Shown in pieces: positions 7,980-18,164 of a stretch of DNA of 56,250 nt (its first letter is position 1; each line of letters opens with the position of its first letter). A model generated the notes under the pieces. The model was given only the letters and a program-made list of their open reading frames with translations, was not told the origin of the DNA and ran no database searches. A program made the translations under genes and the position numbers. The DNA is from SIG299 sp045531895 (GTDB lineage: Bacteria; Bacillota; Clostridia; Lachnospirales; Lachnospiraceae): NCBI GenBank assembly GCA_045531895.1, contig JAZSEW010000006.1, forward strand, positions 1 to 56,250, given 5' to 3'.

Positions 7980-8903
7980 TTATTCCTTTGCACCAACTTC
8001 TGCAACAGCTTTGGCAAGTCCTGCAATTCCCTGAATTTCAGATGGAATAATAATCTTGGTTGCCTTACCGTCTGCCGCCTTTGTAAATGCCTCCAAACTC
8101 TTTAACTGAAGAACACCTGCATTTGGATTAGCATCATTTAAGTACTTGATACCTTCTGCATTTGCCTGCTGTACGGCACGAATTGCTTCTGCCTGACCTT
8201 CTGCTTCACGAATCATTGCTTCCTTCTTTGCTTCTGCGCGAAGAATTGCTGCTGCTTTTTCTGCTTCTGCTTCAAGAATTGCAGATTCCTTCTTACCTTC
8301 TGCCACAAGAATGGTAGACTTCTTTTCACCTTCTGCAATCAGAATTGCTTCACGACGTTCACGTTCTGCCTTCATCTGCTTTTCCATGGCATCCTGAATT
8401 GCTGCCGGCGGAATAATATTCTTTAATTCCACACGGTTTACCTTAATACCCCATGGGTCGGTTGCCGCATCAAGAGATGCTCTCATCTTGGTATTGATTA
8501 CCTCTCTGGAAGTTAAGGTTTCATCCAGTTCCAAATCACCGATAATGTTACGAAGAGTAGTCGCTGTCAGATTTTCAATTGCCATAATCGGATTTTCTAC
8601 ACCATATGCAAACAACTTAGGATCTGTAATCTGGAAGAATACAACCGTGTCAATTCTCATGGTTACGTTATCCTTTGTGATAACCGGCTGCGGTGCAAAA
8701 TCTACTACCTGCTCCTTTAATAAAACCCGCTTCGCCACCTTATCGATAATAGGCAGCTTCATATGAATACCTACATCCCAGGTTGCCTGATAACCGCCAA
8801 GACGTTCCAGAACGTATGCATTTGCCTGTGGTACAATTTTGATACAGGATGCTAATAAAATTAGTAAAAATACTGCTAAAATGATAATAATAACTTCTGG
8901 CAT
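7980..8903 (-). CDS. stomatin/SPFH (band 7) membrane protein
   Basis: A 307-residue protein with one N-terminal membrane segment (about residues 2-22), then a band 7 domain (about residues 25-200, including ERLGGYQATWDVG and IGDLELDETLTSR). A long charged Ala/Glu/Lys coiled coil with repeats of the form ILIAEGEKKSTILVAEG follows to about residue 270. It matches the stomatin/QmcA-like group, membrane scaffold proteins of functional microdomains. The start is MPEVII because AGGAGG stands seven bases upstream; the longer frame lacks a site. It is separate from the SPFH-zinc-ribbon group near 25-27 kb. Confidence 0.9.
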   Translation of the reverse strand: MPEVIIIILAVFLLILLASCIKIVPQANAYVLERLGGYQATWDVGIHMKLPIIDKVAKRVLLKEQVVDFAPQPVITKDNVTMRIDTVVFFQITDPKLFAYGVENPIMAIENLTATTLRNIIGDLELDETLTSREVINTKMRASLDAATDPWGIKVNRVELKNIIPPAAIQDAMEKQMKAERERREAILIAEGEKKSTILVAEGKKESAILEAEAEKAAAILRAEAKKEAMIREAEGQAEAIRAVQQANAEGIKYLNDANPNAGVLQLKSLEAFTKAADGKATKIIIPSEIQGIAGLAKAVAEVGAKE

Positions 8904-9032
8904 AATTTTCCTCCTTATGTGTGGTAGTTTTTCCACTTCATTTTTTACCTTTACCACTTTAGTGTACCGCATTTTTTAATATCTTTCAATAGTTTTTGCC
9001 CAATTTTATAAAATTTTATTGTGAACATGCTA

Positions 9033-9062
9033 TTGATTTTCCACTACCCCCTATTGTATAAT
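9033..9062 (+). promoter_or_regulatory. promoter of the PilZ gene
   Basis: TTGATT (9033-9038) and TATAAT (9057-9062) with an 18-base spacer, about 95 bases before the PilZ start. The leader contains a hairpin CTGGCAAC...GTTGTCAG (about 9070-9100); I found no c-di-GMP riboswitch signature in it. Confidence 0.6.
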
Positions 9063-9158
9063 AAGAAAAAGCTGGCAACCGACTCATTCTCCGTTGTCAG
9101 ATTCTTTAGAAAGAGAAAATAGGGGTTACAAGTTACTTATGTTTTGGAGGAGAGCAAT

Positions 9159-9794
9159 ATGACAGCTGCTGAACTGCAACTATCTCATGCCGTTGAACTG
9201 GAAATCATGATGAACGGCAAAAAAACGACTCTGCTTAGCGCTATTGAGCAGATTATCGGAACAACCGTCTTACTTACACCAATTCACTTAAACGGAAAAG
9301 TAGTCGGTTTCCCGCCGGATTGTTCCGTTAGTCTTCTTTATATTGATGAAAAAAATGTATATTGTTGGAAAAACATTAAAGTCAAAGCTGTACGATATGA
9401 AAAAAAAATTTACCACAGCGTCGAATTGGTAGCCGATGCAGAAATATTAAACCGCCGCGGTGCTTACCGTGTATATATTGGCGAAACCATGCTGCTTACT
9501 TCTTTCACCGCTACCGGTCCTAAAACTTTTAATGTTTTATTAAAAGATGTCAGTGAAACCGGTATGGCGTTCTATTCCAAAGAAGAATTCGATGTGGGCA
9601 GAACCGTACGTCTTCATCTTGCCATTGCCCAAAACAAAGAATTACAATTAAGTTCCCAGATTATTCGCACGCAGGATTCAGAAGATCGTAGAGGAAAGCT
9701 TTACGGCTGTAAATTTGTAGAGCGGAATGATAATCTCATTGGCTATCTGATGCGTCTGCAGCAGGACCGACAGAAGCAAAAGATGGGATTATAA
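9159..9794 (+). CDS. PilZ-domain c-di-GMP receptor-like protein
   Basis: A 211-residue cytoplasmic protein. The first part resembles the YcgR-type N-terminal flagellar-brake domain (beta-rich, GKKTTLLSAIEQIIG, GKVVGFPPDCSVSLLY). The second part is PilZ-like with NRRGAYRVYIGE (an RR-x4-R-type c-di-GMP contact in altered form), DVSETGMAFYS matching the D/NxSxxG motif, and a final GCKFVE. PilZ proteins change motility or surface-polymer synthesis when c-di-GMP binds. The first basic motif is not a textbook RxxxR, so binding should not be assumed. The ATG with GGAGG eight bases upstream was chosen over an in-frame TTG at 9144. Monocistronic. Confidence 0.82.
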   Translation: MTAAELQLSHAVELEIMMNGKKTTLLSAIEQIIGTTVLLTPIHLNGKVVGFPPDCSVSLLYIDEKNVYCWKNIKVKAVRYEKKIYHSVELVADAEILNRRGAYRVYIGETMLLTSFTATGPKTFNVLLKDVSETGMAFYSKEEFDVGRTVRLHLAIAQNKELQLSSQIIRTQDSEDRRGKLYGCKFVERNDNLIGYLMRLQQDRQKQKMGL

Positions 9795-9797
9795 ATC

Positions 9798-9852
9798 AAA
9801 AAAACAATTCGGAGTTGTTCTACCATGAGTCACTACTCCGAATTGTTTTTTA
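9798..9852. terminator. bidirectional terminator between PilZ and ABC genes
   Basis: AAAAAACAATTCGGAGT pairs with ACTCCGAATTGTTTTTT around an 18-base loop. T-runs on both strands suit the convergent genes on each side. Confidence 0.85.
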
Positions 9853-9890
9853 TGCGCAGGCACACACCCTTCGCTTATTCTTTCATTTTC

Positions 9891-11627
9891 TTAAAACTGA
9901 CTATTATACAGTGTTGTGTAAAAACCACCCTTTGCAAGCAACGTCTCATGATTTCCCTGCTCAATAATATTGCCATCCTTCATAACAAGAATCACATCTG
10001 CTTCCATAATGGTGGATAAACGATGCGCCACAATAAAGCTGGTTCTGCCCTGCATCATCGTTGCGAAGGCTTTCTGAATGCGTATTTCCGTTCTTGTATC
10101 AATGGAAGATGTCGCTTCATCTAAAATCAGCATCGGTGGCAGACAAAGCATAACTCTTGCAATACAAAGGAGCTGCTTCTGCCCCTGAGAAAGTCTGCCT
10201 CCATCTTCCCCAATCACAGTATCATATCCCTGAGGCAAACGCTTGATAAAGCTGTGGGCGTGGGCAGCCTTTGCGGCTGTAATTACCTCATCCAGTGTTG
10301 CATCCGGATTACCCATGCCAATATTATCCCGGATAGTTCCTGCCCGGAGCCAGGTATCCTGCAATACCATACCAAACGAAGTCCGAAGACTCCTTCTCGT
10401 CACATCACGGATATCCTTTCCTGCTACGGTAATACTTCCGGTATTTACATCATAAAATCGCATCAGCAGATTGATAACAGTTGTCTTTCCGCAGCCTGTC
10501 GGACCAACAATAGCCACTCTCTGTCCCGGCTGTACCTTCAAATTGAAGTTCCGGATTAAAGGCTTTTCAGGCACATAGGCGAAATCCACATGAGATAGCT
10601 CCACATTCCCATCTGCCGTAAGCACACCCGTCTTCTCCTCCACCTGCGGTGTCTCATTGATAAAATCAAATATCCGTGCCGCACAGGCAAGAGCATTCTG
10701 AAGTTCCGTAATCACACCGGAAATTTCATTAAACGGCTTCGTATACTGGTTCGCATAACTTAAAAAGGATGTCAGCTGTCCCACACTGATACCTCCGCCA
10801 ATGGCAAGAACAGCACCATAAATGCCCACTGCCGCATACACCAGACTGTTAACAAAACGAGTACATGGATTTGTCAGCGAAGAAAAGAAAATTGCCTTCA
10901 GGGAACATTTTCTTAACCTTTCGTTGATTTCATCAAACTGTCCCAACACTGCATTCTCTCTTCCGAAGGCCTGCACTACCTTTTTGTTGCCAATCATTTC
11001 GTCAATCAGGGCTGTCTGTTCTCCTCTCGTCTTAGACTGCAGTTGAAACATATCATAGGTATTCTTTGCAATAAACGCTGCAACAAACAATGACACCGGC
11101 GTAATAACAATTACTACCACCGTAATGCCCGGATGAATAGTCAGCATAAAGAGCAGGGTTCCCACAATCGTGACAATACCGGTGAAAAACTGGGTAAAAC
11201 CCATAAGCAGACCATCCGCAAACTGATCTACGTCTGCAATAACCCGGCTCACAATTTCGCCCTGAGAATGCCCATCAATATACTTTAACGGCAAAATCTG
11301 CAGCTTGTCAAAGGCATCCTTTCTGATGTCATGCACCACATGATACGTAATTCTGTTATTACAGATATTCATAATCCATTGCGCAATTCCGGTGACGCCG
11401 ATACATATACCAATGACTAATAAAATCTTCCCAATTCCTTCAAAATCAACCTTATCCGGCTCAACAATCAAATCCACCGCATCACCAATCAATATCGGCA
11501 CATACAAAGTCAATGCCACAGACACTGCTGCAAATATAATCGAAAGAGCCACGAACAAACTGTGCTTCTTTACATATCGAAACATCTGTTTCAAAGTATC
11601 CTTACGAACATTTCCTCCCTTTTTCAT
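9891..11627 (-). CDS. ABC exporter half, canonical Walker B, degenerate signature
   Basis: A 578-residue half-transporter: six-helix exporter domain (about residues 1-310) and ATPase domain (about 335-578). The ATPase has Walker A GPTGCGKTT, a Q-loop, signature LSQGQ (not LSGGQ), Walker B LILDEATSS with its catalytic Glu, and the switch His in VAHRLST. Its upstream partner has the complementary defects, so the two form a heterodimeric multidrug-type exporter with one working and one degenerate ATP site, as in BmrC/BmrD-like pairs. The start ATG overlaps the partner's stop (TAATG), which means translational coupling. Substrate unknown. Confidence 0.93.
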   Translation of the reverse strand: MKKGGNVRKDTLKQMFRYVKKHSLFVALSIIFAAVSVALTLYVPILIGDAVDLIVEPDKVDFEGIGKILLVIGICIGVTGIAQWIMNICNNRITYHVVHDIRKDAFDKLQILPLKYIDGHSQGEIVSRVIADVDQFADGLLMGFTQFFTGIVTIVGTLLFMLTIHPGITVVVIVITPVSLFVAAFIAKNTYDMFQLQSKTRGEQTALIDEMIGNKKVVQAFGRENAVLGQFDEINERLRKCSLKAIFFSSLTNPCTRFVNSLVYAAVGIYGAVLAIGGGISVGQLTSFLSYANQYTKPFNEISGVITELQNALACAARIFDFINETPQVEEKTGVLTADGNVELSHVDFAYVPEKPLIRNFNLKVQPGQRVAIVGPTGCGKTTVINLLMRFYDVNTGSITVAGKDIRDVTRRSLRTSFGMVLQDTWLRAGTIRDNIGMGNPDATLDEVITAAKAAHAHSFIKRLPQGYDTVIGEDGGRLSQGQKQLLCIARVMLCLPPMLILDEATSSIDTRTEIRIQKAFATMMQGRTSFIVAHRLSTIMEADVILVMKDGNIIEQGNHETLLAKGGFYTTLYNSQF

Positions 11628-13396
11628 TAGTTCGCTCCTCCTTTCGAACTCTGGGATTCATGAATTTCTTTATACACCGGACACGTGTTAAGCAATTCGG
11701 TATGAGTGCCGATACCTGCCACTTCACCATCCTCCAGAACAATTATCTTATCTGCATGCAACACAGAGGCAGTTCTCTGGGAAACAATAAACACCGTCAT
11801 ATCCTTATCAAGCTCCTTAACAGACCTTCTGAGTGCTGCATCCGTTGCATAGTCCAACGCGGAAGCACTGTCATCCAGAATCAGAATTTCCGGACATTTT
11901 ACCAGTGCTCTTGCAATGGTCAGCCGCTGTTTCTGACCACCGGATAAGTTTTTACCACCCTGTGCAATCTGAAAATCCAGTTTTCCTTCTTTTTGCTCCA
12001 CAAATTCCGATGCCTGGGCGGCAGTAAGTGCCTTCCAGATTTCCTCTTCAGTGGCATTCTCCTTTCCCCAACAGATATTGTCACGAATAGAACCGCCAAA
12101 CAGCACTGCCTTTTGTGGCACAATACCGATTTTTTCTCTTAATTCCTCCGTTTGATAAGTTTTAACATCCCTGCCGTCCACCAGTACTCGTCCTGCAGTC
12201 GCATCATAAAATCTTGGAATCATCTGTACCAAAGAGGACTTTCCGGAGCCGGTACCTCCGATGATACCTACCGTCTCACCTTTTTTTACTTCGACATGAA
12301 TATCTGTCAGAGAATCTGCACCTGCCCCCGGATAACACAGATTGGTATGTTCAAACACAACCTTTGCATTCTTATCTGCTGTTGCCTTTTCTCCTTTTCC
12401 TTCCACATATACCGTAGCTTTCTCTGCTTCTTCTGCGGTATATATCTTTGTCCCGGAAGGCTGGTCAAAAATCGTCTGGATACGATTTCCGCAAGCCACA
12501 GCCTTGGTTACGGTAATAATCAGGTTCGCCAGCTTCACCAGTTCCACGAGAATCTGGGACATATAATTTACCAGTGCAATTACCTCACCCTGAGTTAAAA
12601 TGCCTTCATCCACCTGTACGGCACCGCTATAAATTAAAACAATCGTAGCCACATTTACAATGATATAAGTCACCGGATTCATCAGAGCAGAAATTTTACC
12701 CACAAAGTTCTGGATATCCATCAGAGAAGCGTTGTAATCCGCAAACATCTCTACTTCTTCCTCTTCCCTGCTGAAAGCACGAATCACACGGACGCCGCTT
12801 AAATTCTCTCTTGTAATGCCCAGTACTTTATCCAGTGCAGACTGCACTTTTTTATATAAAGGAATACTGATAAGCATAATGCCGAATACCACCACGGAAA
12901 GTGCCGGGATAGTTACAACAAAAATTAAGGCAGCTTTCACATCAATGGTAAATGCCATAATCATGGCACCAAACACAACAATAGGTGAACGAAGAAACAG
13001 ACGTAACACCAGATTCACTCCGGACTGTACCTGATTGACATCACTGGTAAGTCTGGTAATCAGCGTAGAAGTACCGGTTTTGTCTGTTTCCGAATAGTTC
13101 ATTAGCTGAATGTGCTCAAATAAGGCATGTTTTAATTCTGCTGCAAAGCCTACTGCTGCTCTTGCAGAAAAATACTGGGCTGTTGCTGCAGTAGCAAGAC
13201 CAATCAGAGCAAGAAGCACTAAAACAAGACCCATTTTTACAATATAAGGAATATCAGCATTTTTTATACCCTCATCAACAATAGCCGCCATAACCAACGG
13301 CACAAATAATTCAAAGGATGCCTCCAGCATCTTAAATAACGGTGCCAGCACCGTTTCCTTTTTATAATGTTTCATAAAGCGCAGAAGCTTTTTCAT
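11627..13396 (-). CDS. ABC exporter half, degenerate catalytic residues
   Basis: A 589-residue half-transporter paired with the next gene. The exporter domain covers about residues 1-300. The ATPase domain begins after a charged insert (about 325-350) and has Walker A GGTGSGKSS, an intact LSGGQ signature, but Walker B LILDDSAS with Asp in place of the catalytic Glu, and Gln in place of the switch His (VSQRTAS). This is the standard asymmetry of heterodimeric exporters, not a sign of decay. The start was set at MKKLLRF (GAGG six bases upstream) because the longer frame overlaps the MATE gene's end. Confidence 0.93.
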   Translation of the reverse strand: MKKLLRFMKHYKKETVLAPLFKMLEASFELFVPLVMAAIVDEGIKNADIPYIVKMGLVLVLLALIGLATAATAQYFSARAAVGFAAELKHALFEHIQLMNYSETDKTGTSTLITRLTSDVNQVQSGVNLVLRLFLRSPIVVFGAMIMAFTIDVKAALIFVVTIPALSVVVFGIMLISIPLYKKVQSALDKVLGITRENLSGVRVIRAFSREEEEVEMFADYNASLMDIQNFVGKISALMNPVTYIIVNVATIVLIYSGAVQVDEGILTQGEVIALVNYMSQILVELVKLANLIITVTKAVACGNRIQTIFDQPSGTKIYTAEEAEKATVYVEGKGEKATADKNAKVVFEHTNLCYPGAGADSLTDIHVEVKKGETVGIIGGTGSGKSSLVQMIPRFYDATAGRVLVDGRDVKTYQTEELREKIGIVPQKAVLFGGSIRDNICWGKENATEEEIWKALTAAQASEFVEQKEGKLDFQIAQGGKNLSGGQKQRLTIARALVKCPEILILDDSASALDYATDAALRRSVKELDKDMTVFIVSQRTASVLHADKIIVLEDGEVAGIGTHTELLNTCPVYKEIHESQSSKGGAN

Positions 13397-13418
13397 AGTC
13401 CTCTCACTGCCTCCCCTG

Positions 13419-14771
13419 TCAGATTTTTTTCTTTCCCATAACAATATAATAACTGATGCCAAGCAGTACCGCCGCACCAATCCAAGCTGAAATCTCTGCC
13501 CAGAAAATACCGTCACTGCCAATATGCTTTGTCAGTACCAATACCATTCCTGTTCTCATAAAAAACTCCAGAATACCTGATAACATCGGAATCAGGGTAT
13601 TTCCCATCCCCTGTAATGCCGAACGGTACACATACAGTAAATATAATGCGGACAATGCCAGACTCATAAACAGCAGATATCGCCAGGCCACAGCACCTGC
13701 CACCTCAATTTCTTTCGGAGAACCTGAAAGGAACAGGCTGATAAACAGCTTTCCAAACACCAGCATTGCCACAGTAATCACCAAAGAGGTTATCAATGAT
13801 ACTGCAAGCGCCGCCACATGCCCGGATTTCAGACGCTTATATTCTCTCGCACCCACATTCTGTCCGACATAGGTAGAAATCGCATACCCAAAGGATACCG
13901 CTGCCATTTCCAAAAGACCGTACAATTTATTGGTTGCCGTATATCCTGCAATAAATAATACGCCAAAACCATTTACCACAAACTGTACAATCATGCCGCC
14001 CACAGCAATAATAGCGTTCTGAAATGCCAACGGCAGGGATAGCTTTAACAAATTGACTGTTCTTTGTGTTTGCAGCGCAAAATCCTCTTTTTTCAGGCTT
14101 AGTCCACCAATTTTGTTTAAAGTTACATAACAATACACAGCAGCCACTACCTGTGCTATCAATGTTGCCACTGCCGCGCCGGCCACCCCAAACGGCAATA
14201 CCATTACAAACAGCACATCCAGCACAATATTTGTAATTGATGCCACAATCATGGCATACAACGGTGTTTTTCCGTCACCCATGGCACGCAAGGTAGCCGC
14301 CAGTACATTATAAGTCATAGTAATCGGAATTCCCGCAAAAAAAATTCGGATATAACACATTGCTGTCGGTAAAATTTCCGCAGGTGTCTGCAGTAGCACT
14401 AATACCGGTTTCGCAATCACCTGAAACACAACCAAAAGTACTATTGCACAAATCACAGATAATGAAATAGCATTGCCTATTGTTTTTCGAAGGCTTTCTT
14501 TATGTCCTGCACCAAACTCCTGGGCCATCGGAATGGAAAACCCCTGAGCAAGTCCCGCCAAAATTCCAAGGCTCATCCAGTTCAGCCAGTCAGATGCACC
14601 GACAGCAGCCAGTGCGTCTACACCAACACCTTTCCCGACAACCATAGTGTCCACTAAGGTATACATCTGCTGAAAAATGTTTCCCAGCATCAGTGGCAAG
14701 GCAAACTGCAATAATAATTTATAGGGATTTCCCTTTGTCATAATAATCGTTTTTTCTTTTTTCGCCTGCAT
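13419..14771 (-). CDS. MATE family efflux transporter
   Basis: A 450-residue integral membrane protein with about twelve hydrophobic helices in two halves (NorM/DinF group). N-terminal motifs include QFALPLMLGNIFQQMYTLVDTMVVG and GASDWLNWMSLGILAGLAQG, typical of MATE proteins, which export organic cations or drugs in exchange for Na+ or H+. It sits 22 bases upstream of the ABC pair on the same strand, so a shared export operon is likely. GGAAAG lies 10 bases before the ATG. Confidence 0.92.
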   Translation of the reverse strand: MQAKKEKTIIMTKGNPYKLLLQFALPLMLGNIFQQMYTLVDTMVVGKGVGVDALAAVGASDWLNWMSLGILAGLAQGFSIPMAQEFGAGHKESLRKTIGNAISLSVICAIVLLVVFQVIAKPVLVLLQTPAEILPTAMCYIRIFFAGIPITMTYNVLAATLRAMGDGKTPLYAMIVASITNIVLDVLFVMVLPFGVAGAAVATLIAQVVAAVYCYVTLNKIGGLSLKKEDFALQTQRTVNLLKLSLPLAFQNAIIAVGGMIVQFVVNGFGVLFIAGYTATNKLYGLLEMAAVSFGYAISTYVGQNVGAREYKRLKSGHVAALAVSLITSLVITVAMLVFGKLFISLFLSGSPKEIEVAGAVAWRYLLFMSLALSALYLLYVYRSALQGMGNTLIPMLSGILEFFMRTGMVLVLTKHIGSDGIFWAEISAWIGAAVLLGISYYIVMGKKKI

Positions 14772-14819
14772 TGTTATCTACACTTTCCTCTATATTCTTT
14801 CTCACCATTTTCCTGTTCA

Positions 14820-15758
14820 TTATTCCTTCCCGGCAGTCGGAAGCTGTGCAAGAATGATTGCAACAAACATCAAACCACAGCCCAGTAATTCTCTTACGGA
14901 CAATGTCTCGTTTAAAATCAGAAAACCGCCCAATACAGAAAAGCAGGACTCCAGACTTAAAATCAATACCGCAATGGTAGGATTATAATTCTTCTGTCCA
15001 AGAATCTGCAAGGTATACGCCACGCCACAGGACATCACCCCGGCATATAAAATCGGCAGTTTTGCCGCCCATACAGCATCCCATGTCGGTGTTTCGGTAA
15101 AAACCATTGGAACCGCAGAAATAATTCCCGCTACCAGAAACTGAATACAGGACATCCATACACCGTTTACTCGCGGCGCAAAATAGTCGATGACAAGAAT
15201 GTGTCCGGTAAAAACCACAGCACAGCCAAGCAGGAATATATCACCGGTTGCCAGCCGCAGGCTTCCCTCTGTCATACAAAGTAAGTACAGGCCTGCCAGT
15301 GAGCAAATCACACCAATCCATACCGTAAGCCCACATTTCTTCTTGAAAAACACCCCGGCAACCGGCACCAACACAATATACAATGCTGTTAAAAAACCTG
15401 ATTTACCCACACTGGTGGATAGAATTCCAATTTGCTGTAAATTAGTAGCCACACCAAGAAGTACCCCGCAAGCGACGCCACCAAGGAGTAGCGTTTTATT
15501 ACGTTGAAACCAGGCATTTTTCTTCTCTACAGCGGCAGAATCCCCCTGCACTTCCTTATCAGTATTATTCCCTGCATTATCCGGCTTCCAAAGTAGTGCC
15601 ACCGGCACAAGCACAATGGCCCCAATCACACACCGCACTGCATTAAAAGTAAAGGGACCAACATATTCCATGCCTGCACTCTGTGCCACAAAAGCAAAGC
15701 CCCAGATAAGAGCGGCAAGAAAAAGCATTCCTGTATTTTTTATACTGTTTTTCTGCAT
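14820..15758 (-). CDS. DMT/EamA family transporter
   Basis: A 312-residue protein with ten hydrophobic helices in two EamA repeats, the first starting GMLFLAALIWGFAFVAQSAG and the second at about residue 170 (GDIFLLGCAVVFTGHILVI). A charged cytoplasmic loop of about 25 residues (65-95) separates helices 2 and 3. EamA proteins export amino acids, metabolites or drugs. It is 49 bases upstream of the MATE gene on the same strand, with AGAGG before the start. Substrate unknown; the divergent AraC gene may regulate other targets. Confidence 0.9.
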   Translation of the reverse strand: MQKNSIKNTGMLFLAALIWGFAFVAQSAGMEYVGPFTFNAVRCVIGAIVLVPVALLWKPDNAGNNTDKEVQGDSAAVEKKNAWFQRNKTLLLGGVACGVLLGVATNLQQIGILSTSVGKSGFLTALYIVLVPVAGVFFKKKCGLTVWIGVICSLAGLYLLCMTEGSLRLATGDIFLLGCAVVFTGHILVIDYFAPRVNGVWMSCIQFLVAGIISAVPMVFTETPTWDAVWAAKLPILYAGVMSCGVAYTLQILGQKNYNPTIAVLILSLESCFSVLGGFLILNETLSVRELLGCGLMFVAIILAQLPTAGKE

Positions 15759-15867
15759 GATTAAATCCTCTGTATTCTTTCACTTATGTATCACTAACAA
15801 ACTACACACTAATTTATTAGTTTAACATAAACACTTTCTTTTCTCAATCCCCCAAATCAAAGCAGTA

Positions 15868-16743
15868 TCAAAACGCTGTCTCATCCATGGAGATATACCT
15901 TCCGTTTCTTCCTGTCGGCGTAGTTCCGAACCGTTTCCCGTAAGCTCTCGTAAAAGAAGAATAGCTTCCAAACCCTGCCTGAAAGCAGCTTTCCGTTGCC
16001 GGAACTCCCTGACGTATCAATTCCCTGGCATAAAATAACCGCCGTTCTGTCAAATATTCAAAAACCGTTTGCCCGGTTTCTTTTCGAAACAGACGCATCA
16101 TATGATATTTACTAATGTAAAACTGTTCGGAAAGTTTATCAATATCTAACTCTTCCGGTAAATGATTATCGATGAAGCTCATAATTCCAAGAACCCGCTC
16201 ATTTGTAGTAATCCTTTGTTCCAGCCATTGCTGCTGCGTCTTCTCCCGATATCTTCCCAACTTCACTAAAAGGCGTAATAACAGGCTGTTCCCCATCACA
16301 GATTTGCCAAACGCCTCTCCCACGACCTCCGTTTCCAGTTCCATTACCAGTTCCAAAAGCTTCCTGTATCTTTTTTCCTCCAAACGCAAAACATGCCCCT
16401 TTGTTCCATCAAATAAAGCTTCCAGATTACATTCCTCTGTGGACTGTTTCTTCAAAAAATCCGGAGAAATGTAAAATATAACTCTCTCATACTCCACCCC
16501 TGCTTCAAACTCCGGTCTGTGCACCTGATGACTGCCAATCAGCAGAATGTCTCCAGACATCAGCGCATAGCGACACTCCTCCACCGTATAATCACCCTGC
16601 CCGGAAACCAACAGCACCAGCTTGTGAAATTCATGGTAATGATATTCCATCGTTGTGCCTTTTGCGTCTTTTAAGTGAAACAGGCGAAAATCCTCCAACA
16701 GGTATCCCCGTTTATCCGCTTCTCTTGAAAATTCCTTTTCCAT
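15868..16743 (-). CDS. AraC family transcriptional regulator
   Basis: A 291-residue regulator. The N-terminal part (about residues 20-100) is a cupin-type effector domain with YHYHEFHKLVLLVSGQGDY and a later GSHQVHRPEF. The C-terminal part (about 185-285) has the two helix-turn-helix units of AraC proteins, with LSEQFYISKYHMMRLFRKETG and ACFQAGFGSYSSFTRAYGKRFG-type motifs. It binds DNA in response to a small molecule, probably a sugar or a metabolite. It is divergent from the symporter gene at 16920, with 176 bases between, so it may regulate that gene; GGAAAGG precedes the start. Confidence 0.9.
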   Translation of the reverse strand: MEKEFSREADKRGYLLEDFRLFHLKDAKGTTMEYHYHEFHKLVLLVSGQGDYTVEECRYALMSGDILLIGSHQVHRPEFEAGVEYERVIFYISPDFLKKQSTEECNLEALFDGTKGHVLRLEEKRYRKLLELVMELETEVVGEAFGKSVMGNSLLLRLLVKLGRYREKTQQQWLEQRITTNERVLGIMSFIDNHLPEELDIDKLSEQFYISKYHMMRLFRKETGQTVFEYLTERRLFYARELIRQGVPATESCFQAGFGSYSSFTRAYGKRFGTTPTGRNGRYISMDETAF

Positions 16744-16919
16744 ACACCTTTCCCTCTCTAATCTCTCTTCCTATTTTCTTTCGAGCATTTGCATTTATCC
16801 AAAGAGCATTATCTGCAATAATCATAGCACATATCGCGTTTATTTTGCAAGAACTGCCTAATATAATAAAGATAGATAGGAACAAAGTTTTCTGATTGTC
16901 ACGAAAAAGGAGGATTTGT

Positions 16920-18155
16920 ATGAAAAAATTCTTAAAGACCTATGGTTTTCTTCTTTGTATGTTACTTGGTATTGTTGCCGGATGTATTGTCGGCTTTGCC
17001 GCTCCGGAATTTTCACAAAAGCTAAAACCGTTAGGCACCATTTTCACAAACCTGATGTTCTGCGTGGTGGTTCCGATGGTATTCTGCTCCATTTCCTCTG
17101 CCATTGCAAATATGCATAATGCAAAACGTGCCGGAAAAATCATGGGAGTTACTATTGTTACCTTCTGTATTACCGCCGGTATCGCAGCACTGATTATGTA
17201 CATTACCGTTCGCATCTTCCCGGTTGTTACCCGAGAATATAACGTTACCTCAGGTGAGGTTGGAGACACCCTTGGTCTTGCAGATATGATTATCAATTTC
17301 TTTACCAAGCCGGACTTTACCGAGCTGTTCAGCCGAAAAGCCATTCTTCCGCTGATTGTGGCTGCTGTCCTTTTTGGTTTTGGTATTCAGATGAACGGCG
17401 GTGCAGAAACCATGACTGCAAAGCTTTTAAGTGACATTACCGGCTGTATCATGAAAACCGTTAAAATCATTACTTACTACGCACCAATCGGTTTCTTCGG
17501 ATTTTTTGCAGGATTAGTTGCAGATTTCGGTCCCGGTCTCATCAGTGACTACGGACGCACTCTTGTGATTTACTATCTGGTGAGCTTTACTTACATGTTT
17601 GTTTCCTTCCCGATTTACGCCCGCATCGGCGGCGGCAAAGGTGCCATCAAAGTAATGTTTAAGCACCTGTTCCAACCGGCCGCAGTATCCTTCGGTACCT
17701 GCTCCAGCGTGGCAACCATTCCTACCAATATGGAAGCCTCCAAAGAAACCGGTATCTCCGAAGATGTTTCCAACATCGTTATTCCTCTGGGTGCTACCAT
17801 GCATATGGATGGTTCTTCCATGTCCGCCATTATCAAGGTTGCCTTCCTGTTTGGTATCTTCGGTATGGATTTTGGTACCGGTCGCGCTATTTTAGCCATT
17901 TTTGTAGCCATCATCTCCTCCGTTGCCATGTCCGGTATTCCGGGAGGCGGCGGCACCGGCGAACTGGTACTTTGTACCCTGTTCTTTCCGGAACAATTAG
18001 CTGTTGCTTATCCGATTGCCCTGGCTATCGGCAATCTGGTGGACCCGCCGGCCACCATGGTAAACGCTGCAGGAGACTATGTGGTAAGCTATATTGTGGC
18101 AAGATTTGTGGATGGTAAGGATTGGTTGAAGAAGAAGCTTAAGAAAGAAGAATAG
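16920..18155 (+). CDS. dicarboxylate/amino acid:cation symporter (DAACS)
   Basis: A 411-residue membrane protein of the GltP/SstT/DctA superfamily, importing acidic or neutral amino acids or dicarboxylates with Na+ or H+. It has the helix pattern of the family. The serine-rich re-entrant loop appears as SFGTCSSVATIPTN, the substrate and cation region as GATMHMDGSSMS, and the second loop as MSGIPGGGGTGE, followed by DPPATMVNAAGD. The ATG with AGGAGG six bases upstream is preferred over an in-frame TTG at 16896. It is monocistronic with a terminator. Confidence 0.93.
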   Translation: MKKFLKTYGFLLCMLLGIVAGCIVGFAAPEFSQKLKPLGTIFTNLMFCVVVPMVFCSISSAIANMHNAKRAGKIMGVTIVTFCITAGIAALIMYITVRIFPVVTREYNVTSGEVGDTLGLADMIINFFTKPDFTELFSRKAILPLIVAAVLFGFGIQMNGGAETMTAKLLSDITGCIMKTVKIITYYAPIGFFGFFAGLVADFGPGLISDYGRTLVIYYLVSFTYMFVSFPIYARIGGGKGAIKVMFKHLFQPAAVSFGTCSSVATIPTNMEASKETGISEDVSNIVIPLGATMHMDGSSMSAIIKVAFLFGIFGMDFGTGRAILAIFVAIISSVAMSGIPGGGGTGELVLCTLFFPEQLAVAYPIALAIGNLVDPPATMVNAAGDYVVSYIVARFVDGKDWLKKKLKKEE

Positions 18156-18164
18156 AAGAATGAT

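Noticed and set aside
9063..9143. c-di-GMP riboswitch in the PilZ leader.
   Set aside because: A hairpin exists, but the conserved GEMM-I core is not there.
11627..13396. The D-for-E and Q-for-H changes as signs of a dying ABC gene.
   Set aside because: The partner has the complementary changes, the normal state of heterodimeric exporters.
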